Positions 36,392 to 47,284 of a stretch of 64,000 nucleotides of DNA are shown one piece after another. The notes below the pieces were generated by a model. That model made no database searches. It saw nothing but the letters and a program-made list of their open reading frames with translations, and had not been told where the DNA came from. This stretch comes from Pseudomonas chlororaphis (GTDB lineage Bacteria > Pseudomonadota > Gammaproteobacteria > Pseudomonadales > Pseudomonadaceae), in assembly GCA_001023535.1 (NCBI GenBank), contig CP011020.1:5776509-5840508 (forward strand), read 5' to 3'. Position 1 is the first letter of the stretch, and each line of letters opens with the position of its first letter. A program made the position numbers and the translations under genes.

Positions 36392-37108
36392 CTAGGGATT
36401 GAGCCGTTCCAACCACGCCCGTAAGTCCTGCACTTCCTGCGCACTGATGTTGTGACCAAGCCCAAGGTAGGCATGGAATTCCGGTTCCAGCGCCAGGGTC
36501 TTCAGGAAGGAATCGGCCTCGGTGCCGTCATGGTAGGGAATGATCGGGTCTACCGTGCCATGGCCGATGAACACCGCCAGCGTGCGGCGCGACTCTTCCG
36601 GGCTCAATTGCCCGCGCAGCACCGACAGGACCCGCCCGCCCATCGCGGCAATGCCACCGACGGCCTCGGGGTGCCGCAGGGCCACTTCATAGCTCATCAT
36701 CGCCCCCTGGCTGAACCCCACCAGGTAGACATTGCTCGCATCGGTGGGGTACTTGGCCCGGGCCTTGTCGATGAAGTCCAACAGTAACTGGCCGCTGGCC
36801 TTCAGGTCCGAGGCGTCACCGTCGTAGGCGCCCTCGCCGGCCTTGGCAAACCATTGGTAGTGCCCCGGCTCCATGGTTTTCGGTGCGCGCACCGAGAGGT
36901 AGTTATAGTGCTGGGGCAGCTCGTCCTTGAGTGCGAACAGGTCCTGTTCGTTGCTGCCGGAGCCGTGCAGGAAGATCACCAGCGGTCGGTTGCGGGCCTG
37001 CTCATCGGCCTGGGCCAGGTAGTTGAGCGGCAAGTCCGTTTGCAGTGACGGTTGCGCCTGCAACCCGGACGAAACCAGCAACAGAAACAGGGTGAGCGCT
37101 TTATACAT
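36392..37108 (-). CDS. Exported alpha/beta hydrolase (phospholipase/carboxylesterase-like)
   Basis: 238 residues from ATG 37108 (GGAGGAAGACCG before it). A short signal ends near LQAQ at 19. The oxyanion-hole region [15 protein letters not shown], the nucleophile GFSQG, an Asp in [12 protein letters not shown] and the His in [13 protein letters not shown] form the usual triad. Substrate unknown. Divergent from the DUF692 gene. Confidence 0.86.
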   Translation of the reverse strand: MYKALTLFLLLVSSGLQAQPSLQTDLPLNYLAQADEQARNRPLVIFLHGSGSNEQDLFALKDELPQHYNYLSVRAPKTMEPGHYQWFAKAGEGAYDGDASDLKASGQLLLDFIDKARAKYPTDASNVYLVGFSQGAMMSYEVALRHPEAVGGIAAMGGRVLSVLRGQLSPEESRRTLAVFIGHGTVDPIIPYHDGTEADSFLKTLALEPEFHAYLGLGHNISAQEVQDLRAWLERLNP

Positions 37109-37241
37109 CGGTCTTCCTCCATCGTTCGATAACCCCACGGCAGACACCGTGCCGGCGGTAGACAGCGGTTATCGGCGGTTGCTCAATTCTATCCGGCACT
37201 GCGCTATGATCAGCGGCGACCATCGACAAGCGAGTCAGACA

Positions 37242-38066
37242 GTGCGCTCATTACCACGGATTGGTATCGGCCTCAGGGCCCCTCATTATCAAGCGTTCCT
37301 CGACGGCCATCCCGCCGTTGACTGGCTTGAGGTGCATACGGAGAACTACCTGGGGCCAGGCGGCAAAGACCTGCATATTCTTCAACGCCTGGCGCAACGA
37401 TATCCCATCAGCCTGCACGGTGTCGGCCTGGGGATCGGCTCGGTGCATGGTTTTTCCAGCGCCCATGTCGAACGCATACGACACCTGGCGGCTCAGGTGC
37501 ATCCGTTTCTGGTTTCCGAGCACTTGAGCTGGGGGGCGATTGAAGGCCGGTGCCTCAACGACCTGCTGCCGCTCCCTTTGGTTGAAGCCTCGCTGGAGCT
37601 GGTCTGTGATCGGGTCGACCAGGTCCAGGATGCATTGGGCCAACAGTTGTTGCTGGAAAACATTTCCACCAGCCTGCGCTACCACGGCGATACCCTGGGC
37701 GAAGCCCAGTTCCTCGCCGAAGTGGTGAAACGCACCGGCAGCGCGGTGCTGCTCGACCTCAATAACCTTTACGTCAACCAGTGCAACCACGGCGAATGCG
37801 CCCTCGCCGCCCTGGAAGCCCTGGATGAATCGGCTGTCCGCGAATTTCACCTGGCAGGCCACAGCCAGGAAGAGGAATTGCTGATCGACGATCACGGCAG
37901 CGCGGTGGCGGAGCCGGTCTGGTCGCTGTATCGCAGCGCATTGCGCCGGTTTGGCCCGGTCCCGGTACTGGTTGAATGGGACACCCGCCTGCCGCCCCTG
38001 GGCGAACTGCTCGACCAGGTCGAGATCGCGCGCACGATCGCCCGGGAGGTGTTGCATGACACGTGA
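37242..38066 (+). CDS. bufB: DUF692 family multinuclear iron oxidase (BufB/MbnB-like)
   Basis: 274 residues from GTG 37242; an in-frame ATG at 37206 has no ribosome site. The TIM-barrel DUF692 motifs are [52 protein letters not shown] and [15 protein letters not shown], which carry the His, Glu, Asp and Asn ligands of the iron sites in MbnB, TglH and BufB. Known members oxidise peptide cysteines to oxazolone/thioamide, thiooxazole or related groups using a mixed-valent iron site. The following DUF2063 gene overlaps by 11 bases and is the usual partner (BufC). A candidate substrate is encoded at 39450. Confidence 0.9.
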   Translation: MRSLPRIGIGLRAPHYQAFLDGHPAVDWLEVHTENYLGPGGKDLHILQRLAQRYPISLHGVGLGIGSVHGFSSAHVERIRHLAAQVHPFLVSEHLSWGAIEGRCLNDLLPLPLVEASLELVCDRVDQVQDALGQQLLLENISTSLRYHGDTLGEAQFLAEVVKRTGSAVLLDLNNLYVNQCNHGECALAALEALDESAVREFHLAGHSQEEELLIDDHGSAVAEPVWSLYRSALRRFGPVPVLVEWDTRLPPLGELLDQVEIARTIAREVLHDT

Positions 38067-38847
38067 AGAGCTGGCGGCGCTGCAACTCGGCTTTACCCAG
38101 GCGCTGGATGATTGTTCATCGCCACCGGCCCTTCCACCGGGATGGTTAGAGACCGCAAGCGCGGGCAATCAGCGACGCTTCGCGCGTTATCGCAGCGGGC
38201 TCTGGCGGCACCAGGAACAGTCGTTGGCCTTGACCTATCCCGTCATCAAGGCGCTGGTGGGCGATCCGTTCTTCCGCTCGCTCGCCTACGAGTATGGACG
38301 GCGCTACCCATCGCAGCATCCCGACCTGGGCATGTTCGGCGAGCGTCTGCCGAGTTTCCTCGAACACTATGGCCCCGTAGCGCCCTACCCTTACTTTGCG
38401 GCGGTGGCGTCGTTGGAATGGGTCATTCATCTGGCCGCTGCCGCCCGCGACGCCACACCACTTGGTCCCCACGCACTGGCCGCAATGAACAGCGCTGAGC
38501 TGGACAGCCAAAGGTTCACCCTGCCGCCGAGCTGCAGGTTGCTGCCCTGCGAATGGCCGGTGGTCGCGATATGGTCCGCCCATCGCCGGCAGGGCCAGCC
38601 TCTACCCTCAGTGAACCGCCACGCCTGCACCGCCCTCGTCTATCGAAACGGCTGGAATGTCGAAGCACGCGAGGTCGAACCCTGGGAAGCCGCCGCGCTG
38701 GAGCGCTTGGCGCAAGGCGCGACCCTGGGCGAAGCGTTACTCGCCGCCCAGGCGTGTTACGGCGCGCAGGGTCAGGCGCACCTTGTCGACAGCGCGGCCC
38801 TACTCACCCGCTGGCTGAACGATGGTTTGCTGACTGCCGTCCCCTGA
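38056..38847 (+). CDS. bufC: DUF2063 family partner of DUF692 (BufC-like)
   Basis: 263 residues from ATG 38056, inside the end of the DUF692 gene. The N-terminal DUF2063 domain is present (about 5-100: [49 protein letters not shown]), and the C-terminal part is a beta-rich domain. In bufferin and similar RiPP systems this protein binds the precursor and holds it for the DUF692 enzyme. Overlap implies translational coupling. No small precursor lies upstream of the pair. Confidence 0.88.
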   Translation: MTREELAALQLGFTQALDDCSSPPALPPGWLETASAGNQRRFARYRSGLWRHQEQSLALTYPVIKALVGDPFFRSLAYEYGRRYPSQHPDLGMFGERLPSFLEHYGPVAPYPYFAAVASLEWVIHLAAAARDATPLGPHALAAMNSAELDSQRFTLPPSCRLLPCEWPVVAIWSAHRRQGQPLPSVNRHACTALVYRNGWNVEAREVEPWEAAALERLAQGATLGEALLAAQACYGAQGQAHLVDSAALLTRWLNDGLLTAVP

Positions 38848-40112
<1,265 letters not shown>

Positions 40113-40355
40113 AACGATCGCTCATCTTCAATAACCCTTTCAGGCGCCCCTGAGTAGCGTAGATCATTACGCACTCGATAACAGCGCTTGGCCTGGTTAT
40201 GTCCGAGGCAAAAAAATTGCAATCAACTTTATGCAATACGAACACTTTCGCCTTTAAAAAAGTGCTGAAAAATAAATAAAACGGCACCTTGATTCGAAAT
40301 AAATATTAAGTATTGTCAGTCTATGGACGCCGTCACTTGAAAGGGACAACAACAA

Positions 40356-41753
40356 ATGTCAAGTAACATTGTGGATTATGACTTTGCTGACTTTCAACTA
40401 AAGTCATTGATTGCCCATTCTTCCCAGGGCCAGCGTCTGACACCCTTGTTATCGCTGCGCTATGCTTTTCGAAGTGATGAGTTCTGGCGCGACCTGGATC
40501 ATTGGAAAGATATTGACGCCGAGTTGTTCCTCAATCATCTGTGGCAAGAAAAAAATGCCATTACCAGCGTCGGCGCACTGGGTGCATTGATCAAGAACAG
40601 GATCAGTGCCGCGTTCCTGAAAGACCTTGAAGAAGGTCATCGGATGGCGCCGATGTCTATCCGACTGACGCCTTACATCCTCTCGCTGATCGACTGGGAC
40701 AACCCCTACCTGGACCCGTTGCGGCGCCAGTTTCTGCCGCTGGCCTCGGAGATCTGTGTCGATCATCCCATGGTGAAACTCGACCCCATGGGCGAACAGA
40801 ACGACTCTCCGGCCCCGGGGCTGACCCATCGCTACCCCGATCGCGTGTTGTTCCTGGCCACCAACGTATGCCCGGTCTATTGCCGCTATTGCACCCGCAG
40901 CTACGCGGTGGGGCTGGACACCGATGCGGTGACCAAGACGAAGATCAACGCCCCCGGCGAGCGCTGGGAACCGGCCTTGCGCTACATAGAAGCCAACGCC
41001 AGCGTCGAGGACGTGGTGATCTCGGGCGGCGATGCCTATCGACTCAAGGCCCGGCAGATCACCGAGATCGGTGAACGACTGCTGGACGCTCCCCACGTAC
41101 GGCGTATGCGTTTCGCCACGAAGGGGCTGGCTGTATTGCCGATGAAGATCCAGAGCGATCACGACTGGACCGATGCCATCTCACGCTTGTCGGACCGGGC
41201 GAGGAAGATGCACAAGTCGATTGCGATACACACGCACTTCAACCATCCGAACGAAATAACGGCGATCACCGCCAAGGCCCTGGGAATGCTCTATGAGCGT
41301 GGCGTCGAGGTCAGGAACCAGGCCGTCATCCTCAAAGGCGTCAATGACAACCCGCAGACCATGCACCGTCTGAACGAATGCCTCGCCTACTTGAACGTGC
41401 GTCCCTATTACTGCTTTCAGGGGGACATGATTCGTGGCGTCGAAGCACTCAGAACGAGCCTTGGCGATTCGATCGCCCTGGAGAAATCCACCCGTGGCCT
41501 GATTGCCGGACACAACACCCCGCACTTCATCGTGGATCTGCCCGGCGGTGGCGGCAAGCGCGATATCCATAGCTTCGACTACTACGACCCCTACCTGGGT
41601 ATCGCCGCCTATCGCGCGCCAGCCGTGAAAAAAGACCAGGTTTTTCTCTACTGCGACCCGCTCCACACCCTCACCGCGGATGCCCAAGCGCTCTGGACGA
41701 ATCCGGCGACGCGGACACAACTGCTCGACGATGTCCTGAAATCCGTCAAATAA
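40356..41753 (+). CDS. KamA-family radical SAM enzyme (lysine 2,3-aminomutase-like)
   Basis: 465 residues. The radical SAM cluster CPVYCRYC has C172, C176 and C179, with R181 next as in KamA. PLP lysine is K401 in DLPGGGGK. D357 (FQGD) and D394 (VDLP) are 37 residues apart, the same spacing as D293 and D330, which I recall as the pair that holds the lysine side chain in clostridial KamA, so a basic substrate such as lysine is likely. It would make a beta-amino acid. RSYAVG after the cluster differs from the usual RRR. It is longer than the 416-residue clostridial enzyme. Start set by AAAGGGACAACAACAA. First gene of the operon; AT-rich DNA precedes it. Confidence 0.85.
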   Translation: MSSNIVDYDFADFQLKSLIAHSSQGQRLTPLLSLRYAFRSDEFWRDLDHWKDIDAELFLNHLWQEKNAITSVGALGALIKNRISAAFLKDLEEGHRMAPMSIRLTPYILSLIDWDNPYLDPLRRQFLPLASEICVDHPMVKLDPMGEQNDSPAPGLTHRYPDRVLFLATNVCPVYCRYCTRSYAVGLDTDAVTKTKINAPGERWEPALRYIEANASVEDVVISGGDAYRLKARQITEIGERLLDAPHVRRMRFATKGLAVLPMKIQSDHDWTDAISRLSDRARKMHKSIAIHTHFNHPNEITAITAKALGMLYERGVEVRNQAVILKGVNDNPQTMHRLNECLAYLNVRPYYCFQGDMIRGVEALRTSLGDSIALEKSTRGLIAGHNTPHFIVDLPGGGGKRDIHSFDYYDPYLGIAAYRAPAVKKDQVFLYCDPLHTLTADAQALWTNPATRTQLLDDVLKSVK

Positions 41754-41784
41754 ATGTTCAACCACCGTGAATGGAAGCATAGAA

Positions 41785-43344
41785 ATGAGCGAAACCAACA
41801 AGATTGACTGGATCCACCACACGTCCTACGTCCACGCCATCGAGCAGTCCAAATCGACTGGCAAGCCGATCCTGATTTATTTCCATAGCCAATCCTGCGG
41901 TGGTTGTAACCGCTTGGTGGACAGTGTTTTCAACGACACCCAGCTTATCGGCGCGGTCAATGACTCAACGATTCCGGTATGGGTTGAAGTGGAAAACTCC
42001 AAACCCGATCCACGCATTTCCGAGTTGGTGGGAAGCCACATCTTCATCATGTCGCCGGTTCTGCAACTGATTTCCAGCGACGGGGACATCTACCATAAAT
42101 TCCTCGGTGCTCCGCTCCATACGCGACTCGACCTCGGGTACTGCCGCGTGCATCACGATGTCGAAGGTGACATCGACGCCAGCGAAACCGCTTCTCAACT
42201 GTCGGTCGGCCTGGCCAAGCAGGCCATGGCCAGCTTCAACTACTCCATCGCCGAATCGAAGTTGCGAAAAGCGCTGAACGCCAGCAATACGGCCAGCGTG
42301 GCGGTGCGCGAAGCGGCGTATTGGCTGCCTATCGTGCAGGCCCGCGGACAGTATCCTGAAGACAGCGTGTCTGAAGACGGTATCGCGCAGACCGCCATTG
42401 CCCGCGAAGTCCGGCGCTTCTGCAATACGCTGATCCAGGTGCCGGACCATGAGTTGATGGTCGACTGGCCGGGCGTCCAGGGCGAAGGTGGCTGGGCCCA
42501 TTACACCGACTGCCTGCGTGAGTTGTGCCTGGGCATCTACCAGATGCTGCTGGATGTCGCGACCGATGCGGCGCAGAAACGCGCGGCACAAGGCCGCAGC
42601 CTGACCCGTGCGCAAATGATCATCCGCGATTGGCAGGTGTCCTTCCGTGACCTGCAGGCCAGCCTCATTGGCCTGAAGGGTCCAGAGTACGATCAGCAGC
42701 ACCTGCATCAGAACTACACCCTCGGCAAGCAGCGGACGATCCGCAACAACATCGTCCACTGCGTGATGGCCGAGTTCTGGGCTCACTCCCCTGCGATCCG
42801 TTCCACCCTGGAAGCCAGCCGGACGGGCATCCGCCACTCTGAAAACGTCAGCCCGGCGCTGGTCAACTGGAAGATCCATGGCCCGGCGCCCTATAACTTC
42901 GGCAGCATCCAGTCGTTGCTGACCCTCTGGGAAAAACGCCACCAGCAATTGGTGGAAGAGTTCTCGGGGATCACCGACGCCGAACTCGACGCCTCGCTGA
43001 ACTGGTGGGAAGACTCGCCTGTCTCGGTGAAATTCCGTCTTTGCCGCCTGGGCTGGCACTTCCACGATCATGCCGCGGTTGTCGAAACCATCTGCCAGCG
43101 CATCGGCCATGAGCGCTCGGAAACCGAACTGCTCGCCAAGCTCCTGTTCAACGCACTGGGCCGCGCCGAGGGTGAAATGGTCGGCCTGTCGCGAGACGAG
43201 CAACAAGCGCTTTTCGCCAGCGCCGCCCATCAGCTGAAAACCCGCAGCGATGAGCTGGCCCGCGTCTACGAGGGCTACCTGAACAAGCGCGCCGACGCCG
43301 CCTACGCCACCACGCAGGCTCAGCCAGTGGCCGCGGCCGTGTAA
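41785..43344 (+). CDS. Thioredoxin-like domain fused to a DinB-like domain
   Basis: 519 residues from ATG 41785 (GGAA ten bases before; GTG 41767 also in frame). Residues about 8-110 look like a thioredoxin fold with C38-G-G-C41 after YFHSQS. The middle is helical. About 290-475 resembles a DinB/thiol-dependent transferase four-helix bundle (LLTLWEKRHQQLVEEFSGITDAELDAS and LCRLGWHFHDHAAVVETI, a metal-binding type His cluster). DinB-fold enzymes often use low-molecular thiols. This whole architecture was not recognised. Lies 31 bases after kamA. Confidence 0.6.
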   Translation: MSETNKIDWIHHTSYVHAIEQSKSTGKPILIYFHSQSCGGCNRLVDSVFNDTQLIGAVNDSTIPVWVEVENSKPDPRISELVGSHIFIMSPVLQLISSDGDIYHKFLGAPLHTRLDLGYCRVHHDVEGDIDASETASQLSVGLAKQAMASFNYSIAESKLRKALNASNTASVAVREAAYWLPIVQARGQYPEDSVSEDGIAQTAIAREVRRFCNTLIQVPDHELMVDWPGVQGEGGWAHYTDCLRELCLGIYQMLLDVATDAAQKRAAQGRSLTRAQMIIRDWQVSFRDLQASLIGLKGPEYDQQHLHQNYTLGKQRTIRNNIVHCVMAEFWAHSPAIRSTLEASRTGIRHSENVSPALVNWKIHGPAPYNFGSIQSLLTLWEKRHQQLVEEFSGITDAELDASLNWWEDSPVSVKFRLCRLGWHFHDHAAVVETICQRIGHERSETELLAKLLFNALGRAEGEMVGLSRDEQQALFASAAHQLKTRSDELARVYEGYLNKRADAAYATTQAQPVAAAV

Positions 43345-43353
43345 TGAAAAAAT

Positions 43354-43374
43354 GCGGCGCGCCCTGCGCGCCGC
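43354..43374. other. Perfect GC-rich stem-loop inside the operon
   Basis: GCGGCGCG (43354-43361), a 5-base loop, then CGCGCCGC (43367-43374). It lies between the thioredoxin/DinB stop and the ribosome site of the next gene. A run of A precedes it; no T-run follows on the plus strand, so it may protect mRNA or adjust downstream expression rather than end transcription. Confidence 0.55.
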
Positions 43375-43393
43375 TTCGAGGATAGAAAGCGTG

Positions 43394-44314
43394 ATGAATA
43401 TTCTGCAGCAGATGTTTGGCGACCAGACCGAGGTGTTCCTCGACACATGCTGGCCCAAGCGCTCATACGTCGCCGACGGTGCCATGAGCCGCTTTACGCA
43501 ATTGTCGGCCCTGGAAGAATTCCAGGACATCCGCGCGTTGTTCAAGGCCCTGCCAGGGCCCGTCGACCTGCTCTTTCCAGGTGGCAAACGTATTACCGTG
43601 GCCAGGTCCGCCGATGCCCTGGCGCCGTACAACGATGGCGCCGCGATGGTTTACATAAAGGATCTGGAAGCGCTGCCCGCGATCTCCCTGGCCTGCGATG
43701 AACTGGCCAAGACACTCGACATCCCGCGGCACTATGTGAGCTGCGAGGCGTTCGCGGCCAACCATGGCGTGGAAGTGGCGACGCACTTCGATCATGAAAC
43801 CAACTTCATGATCCAGATCAAAGGCGAAAAGACCTGGAGGTTTGCCGAAAACACTTCGCTGCCGGACCCCATCTACCCGTTTTTCCCGAATAACCCGAAC
43901 CGCTTCTACCAGCAAGGCACGCATCCCTACACCGGCGCACAACTGCCGCGGACAATGCCCGAGGGCCACGAGGAGCGGCTGGTCAGGCCCGGGACCACGA
44001 CCTTCATGCCCCGGGGCTATTGGCATGCCACGGTCGCCCATGAAGAGTCCTTTTCCATCGGCTTCGTGATCAACCCGCCAACGGTGGCCGACATCATTAC
44101 CTATGCCCTGCTGGAGCATTTACACGGGAACGAACGCCTCAGGGCCCACCCGCTCGACACGCTGTCGGAGCCTGCACTCGCGCGCATCCTGGGCGACATT
44201 CAGAGCGGCCTGGAGGAGGTCGGGAAGTTGTCCAGGACATTGCCGGCACAAGCCCTGCTGCAACGCTACAAGCAATCGAGAAAAGGGAACATTCGCACAC
44301 TCACTGCCCTATGA
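43394..44314 (+). CDS. JmjC/cupin-like Fe(II) oxygenase
   Basis: 306 residues from ATG 43394 (GAGGATAGAAAGCGTG before it). H131 and D133 (THFDHETNF) and H211 (MPRGYWHATVAHEESF) form the HxD...H iron site, and MIQIKGEKTWRF is typical of JmjC/cupin_8 hydroxylases that use 2-oxoglutarate, as in ribosomal oxygenases and asparagine hydroxylases. In this cluster it may hydroxylate an amino acid or peptide. Its stop overlaps the start of the EamA gene (ATGA). Confidence 0.78.
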   Translation: MNILQQMFGDQTEVFLDTCWPKRSYVADGAMSRFTQLSALEEFQDIRALFKALPGPVDLLFPGGKRITVARSADALAPYNDGAAMVYIKDLEALPAISLACDELAKTLDIPRHYVSCEAFAANHGVEVATHFDHETNFMIQIKGEKTWRFAENTSLPDPIYPFFPNNPNRFYQQGTHPYTGAQLPRTMPEGHEERLVRPGTTTFMPRGYWHATVAHEESFSIGFVINPPTVADIITYALLEHLHGNERLRAHPLDTLSEPALARILGDIQSGLEEVGKLSRTLPAQALLQRYKQSRKGNIRTLTAL

Positions 44315-45300
44315 CCGCGTTCTTGATTGGAATCCGTACCATGCGCACTGCACACGCTCTGTTTGTAGGGATCACGGCGTTGATGCTCGTCAACGTGATC
44401 GATGGGCTCAAGGAAGTGTATTTCGGGATCCTGCTGCAAAGGCTCGACAGTGTCATCGCGACATTCGTGTTGTTCGCCGTCGCCTGGCCGGTGTTCTTTT
44501 TCGGCTACATGGCCCGGAAACGCTCGACGCCTGCCCTGCTTGCCAGCCCTGCAAAAAAGGCTTCCGTGCGCCGGTGCCTGGTGATGTTGAACATCAGTTC
44601 CGCCGCGCTCTGGATATCCTTTCTGCTGGCATTGAAATGGGTGGAGCCGGCCATCGTCAGTGCGCTGGTGGGCGGGGTCGGGATCATTTCGACGCTGGTG
44701 CTGAACAAGCTGTTGCGTCCCACGGCGATCATGATCCCGGCCGACTATATCGCCGCGCTTGTCATCGCACTGGCCAGTGTCTACCTGGGGTGGGTCTCGA
44801 TGGACGGACGCACCGCCGTCAAGGATGAGGTCGACAGCGACCAGGTGCTGCTGGGCTACCTGATGATGCTGGTGTGCGGTGTCGCCATGGCCTTGACCAG
44901 CATTCTCTCGAAGGTCGTCGCGGATCATGGGGCGTCGAGCCACTATCTCTACGCCCATCGGTTCTACCTGCTGCTGGCGGTGACCGGCGTCTACACCTGT
45001 TTGAACCTGAGCAAGGTCGGCGCCGTCATCGATCATCTCGATGCCTTGGTCCTGTTGGCCTTCGTCGGCGTGATCCTGCCGTTGCTCTTGCTGCAAGAAG
45101 GCATAAAGCGCTGCGAGCCCGTGACCACCGAAGCCATCCTCGCGGCCGCCCCGTTGTTCACCATCATTTTTCAAACCGTTGATTCGAGACTGGCCTTTTC
45201 AGCGTTCAGTTTCGCCGGCGTGGTCCTCATCTGCCTGGCCGCGACCTACAACGGCTATTCCCACCTGAGTCGCCTTTCAGTCGAAGGAGTTAGAACATGA
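44311..45300 (+). CDS. EamA/DMT-family transporter
   Basis: 329 residues, about ten membrane segments in two EamA halves (VNVIDGLKEVYFGILLQRLD, ALVGGVGIISTLVLNK; and LMMLVCGVAMALTSILSKVV, FVGVILPLLLLQEGIKRCEPVTTEAILAAAP). Members export amino acids and small metabolites. Four-base overlaps with both neighbours place it firmly in the operon, so it is the likely exporter of the product. Confidence 0.83.
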   Translation: MTAFLIGIRTMRTAHALFVGITALMLVNVIDGLKEVYFGILLQRLDSVIATFVLFAVAWPVFFFGYMARKRSTPALLASPAKKASVRRCLVMLNISSAALWISFLLALKWVEPAIVSALVGGVGIISTLVLNKLLRPTAIMIPADYIAALVIALASVYLGWVSMDGRTAVKDEVDSDQVLLGYLMMLVCGVAMALTSILSKVVADHGASSHYLYAHRFYLLLAVTGVYTCLNLSKVGAVIDHLDALVLLAFVGVILPLLLLQEGIKRCEPVTTEAILAAAPLFTIIFQTVDSRLAFSAFSFAGVVLICLAATYNGYSHLSRLSVEGVRT

Positions 45301-46574
45301 AATACGCGGTGATCGTCGATGCCTACTCGACCGGGGCAAGCCTGGCGGACGAACTCAAGTTGTATGGCATAACCTGCATCCATGTGCAGACATCCGCCGA
45401 AATACTCGAATATGACGTGGACAGCTACAGGCCGGGGGATTTCCAGCAGCGATTCGTCGCGACGCAGGACCTCAAGGCGCTGACGGATGCCTTGGCCGAA
45501 TTCGACCCGATGTTCATCATTCCCGGATGCGAGTCCGGCGTGGAGCTGGCCGACCAGCTCAGCGAACTGATGGGCACGCCTGGCAATGGCACGGCGCTGT
45601 CAGCCTGCCGCCGGGACAAATGGCACATGGCCAAGCGGCTGCATCAGATGGGCATCCCGGCGGCCCGGGTCGCCTTGATCCATCAGATGAGTGAGGTCGA
45701 GACGGCGATCGAGACGATCGACGGCTGGCCGGTGGTCATCAAGCCGGTCAACAGCGCCGGGGCGGACGGTATCCATTTCTGCTACGAGATCGCGCAGGTG
45801 CGTCACGCGGTGGACAAGGAGCTGGGGCGCCTCAACGAAATGGGGCTCATCAACGACACGCTGCTGGCGATGGAGTACTTGGCTGGCCAACAGTACCTGG
45901 TGCAGGCGGTGTCCCGAGACGGTGAACATTTTGTCTTCGAGATCTGGCGCGACACTCGCAAGCCCGTGCCAGGCGCCGGGGTGGTCAACGACCGTGAGGT
46001 GCTGATCGACCTGCTCTCGGAGGAAGCGGCCCCCATCATCGCCTACGTTCACCAATGCCTGGATGCATTCGGCGTCGACATCGGCCCTTCGTTCCTGGAA
46101 GTGATGGTAACGAACAACGGTCCGATGCTGATCGAGTGGGCAGCCCGGATGATGGGAACCCAGGAGCTCAGCGCGATGACGCGCGTGCGCGGCGTCAATG
46201 CCGTCAATCTCTGCGCGGCCTGCTATGCCGATCCCGAGGTGTTCCATTCGATGCTGGAGAAAGTCAACCGGTCGAACGCGACATGCGAAGTCATCGGGAT
46301 GATCAACAGCGTTTCCGGCCAGGTGATCCATCATCGTTGGCTTGACGAACTGAGCGTCAGGCCAAGTTTCTTCAAGATGATCAGGGCCCCTGAAATTGGC
46401 GCCAGCGTTGCGCCTACCATCGGGATCTCGACCAACTACGGCTTCATCTATCTGGTTCACGAAGACCCTGCGGTCACCTACGCCGACTACCTGTGGATCC
46501 GGCAAAAAGAGGCCGAGGACACCGGTTTCTTCGACGTGCAACTCAGCCAGGCAGCGGTCGCGCAAGCCTGCTGA
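45297..46574 (+). CDS. ATP-grasp ligase
   Basis: 425 residues. The N-terminal preATP-grasp part (YAVIVDAYSTGASLADEL), the ATP-binding VVIKPVNSAGADGIHFC and the metal-binding FLEVMVTNNGPMLIEWAARMMG mark the ATP-grasp fold of the L-amino acid ligase type (BacD or DdaF-like). It probably joins a carboxylate to an amine through an acyl-phosphate. It starts inside the EamA stop. Substrates unknown. Confidence 0.83.
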   Translation: MKYAVIVDAYSTGASLADELKLYGITCIHVQTSAEILEYDVDSYRPGDFQQRFVATQDLKALTDALAEFDPMFIIPGCESGVELADQLSELMGTPGNGTALSACRRDKWHMAKRLHQMGIPAARVALIHQMSEVETAIETIDGWPVVIKPVNSAGADGIHFCYEIAQVRHAVDKELGRLNEMGLINDTLLAMEYLAGQQYLVQAVSRDGEHFVFEIWRDTRKPVPGAGVVNDREVLIDLLSEEAAPIIAYVHQCLDAFGVDIGPSFLEVMVTNNGPMLIEWAARMMGTQELSAMTRVRGVNAVNLCAACYADPEVFHSMLEKVNRSNATCEVIGMINSVSGQVIHHRWLDELSVRPSFFKMIRAPEIGASVAPTIGISTNYGFIYLVHEDPAVTYADYLWIRQKEAEDTGFFDVQLSQAAVAQAC

Positions 46575-46600
46575 CCTTGATCGGGATGGAGCAAGACTCA

Positions 46601-47236
46601 ATGAAGCTATACGTGGATCATCAATGCACGTCGCCCTTTGCCATGTGCGCGTTCGTAGCGCTCAAGGAGTGCCGGTTCGATTTCGACCTGCACTACCTCG
46701 ACCTTTCCCAGGGCGATCACCAGCGACCGCCATTCACCGGGATCTCGCTCACCCACCGCGTGCCGACGCTGGTGGATGGGGCGTTTTCGCTGGCTGAATC
46801 GTCCGCCATCGCCGAGTACCTGAACGACATTGCGCCGCAGGCCCGGCTGTTTCCGGTTGACGTTCAAGCCCGAGCCCAAGCCCGGCAAGTCCAGGCCTGG
46901 CTGAGAAGCGACTTCTTCAACCTGCGCGGCAACCGGCCCACCGAGACCATCTTCATCGCACCGTCAAAGGAACCGCTGGGGCCATTGGCGGTGGCCGATG
47001 CCCGGCGACTGGTCGAGACCTTGTCCCATAGCCTGCGGGACGGCAAGGCGTTTCTTTTCAACGAGTGGTGCATCGCCGACGTCGACGCCGCCGGCATGTT
47101 GAACAGGCTCATCTACAACGGCGATCCGGTTCCCCAGACGTTGAAGGATTATGCGCTGCGGGCCTGGGATCGCGAGAGTGTCCATCATTGGCTGGATCTC
47201 GACCGACAGGGCAATACGACTTCCTCCGGGCGCTGA
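46601..47236 (+). CDS. Glutathione S-transferase-like protein
   Basis: 211 residues from ATG 46601 (GGAG ten bases before; ATG 46586 also in frame). The N-terminal domain has MKLYVDHQCTSPFAMCAFVALKE and RVPTLVDGAFSLAESSAIAEYL, with the cis-Pro and Glu-Ser that bind glutathione; CTSPFAM recalls YfcF-like GSTs. The C-terminal domain is helical. In the cluster it may add or remove a thiol. Confidence 0.8.
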   Translation: MKLYVDHQCTSPFAMCAFVALKECRFDFDLHYLDLSQGDHQRPPFTGISLTHRVPTLVDGAFSLAESSAIAEYLNDIAPQARLFPVDVQARAQARQVQAWLRSDFFNLRGNRPTETIFIAPSKEPLGPLAVADARRLVETLSHSLRDGKAFLFNEWCIADVDAAGMLNRLIYNGDPVPQTLKDYALRAWDRESVHHWLDLDRQGNTTSSGR

Positions 47237-47284
47237 ACCGGATGGCCAGGGGCGTCGATGCCCCCTCAACGCAAGAGTTGGAAA

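Noticed and set aside
41965..43632. 555-codon minus-strand frame opposite the thioredoxin/DinB gene
   Set aside because: No ribosome site, no domain, and the plus-strand gene is supported by operon structure.
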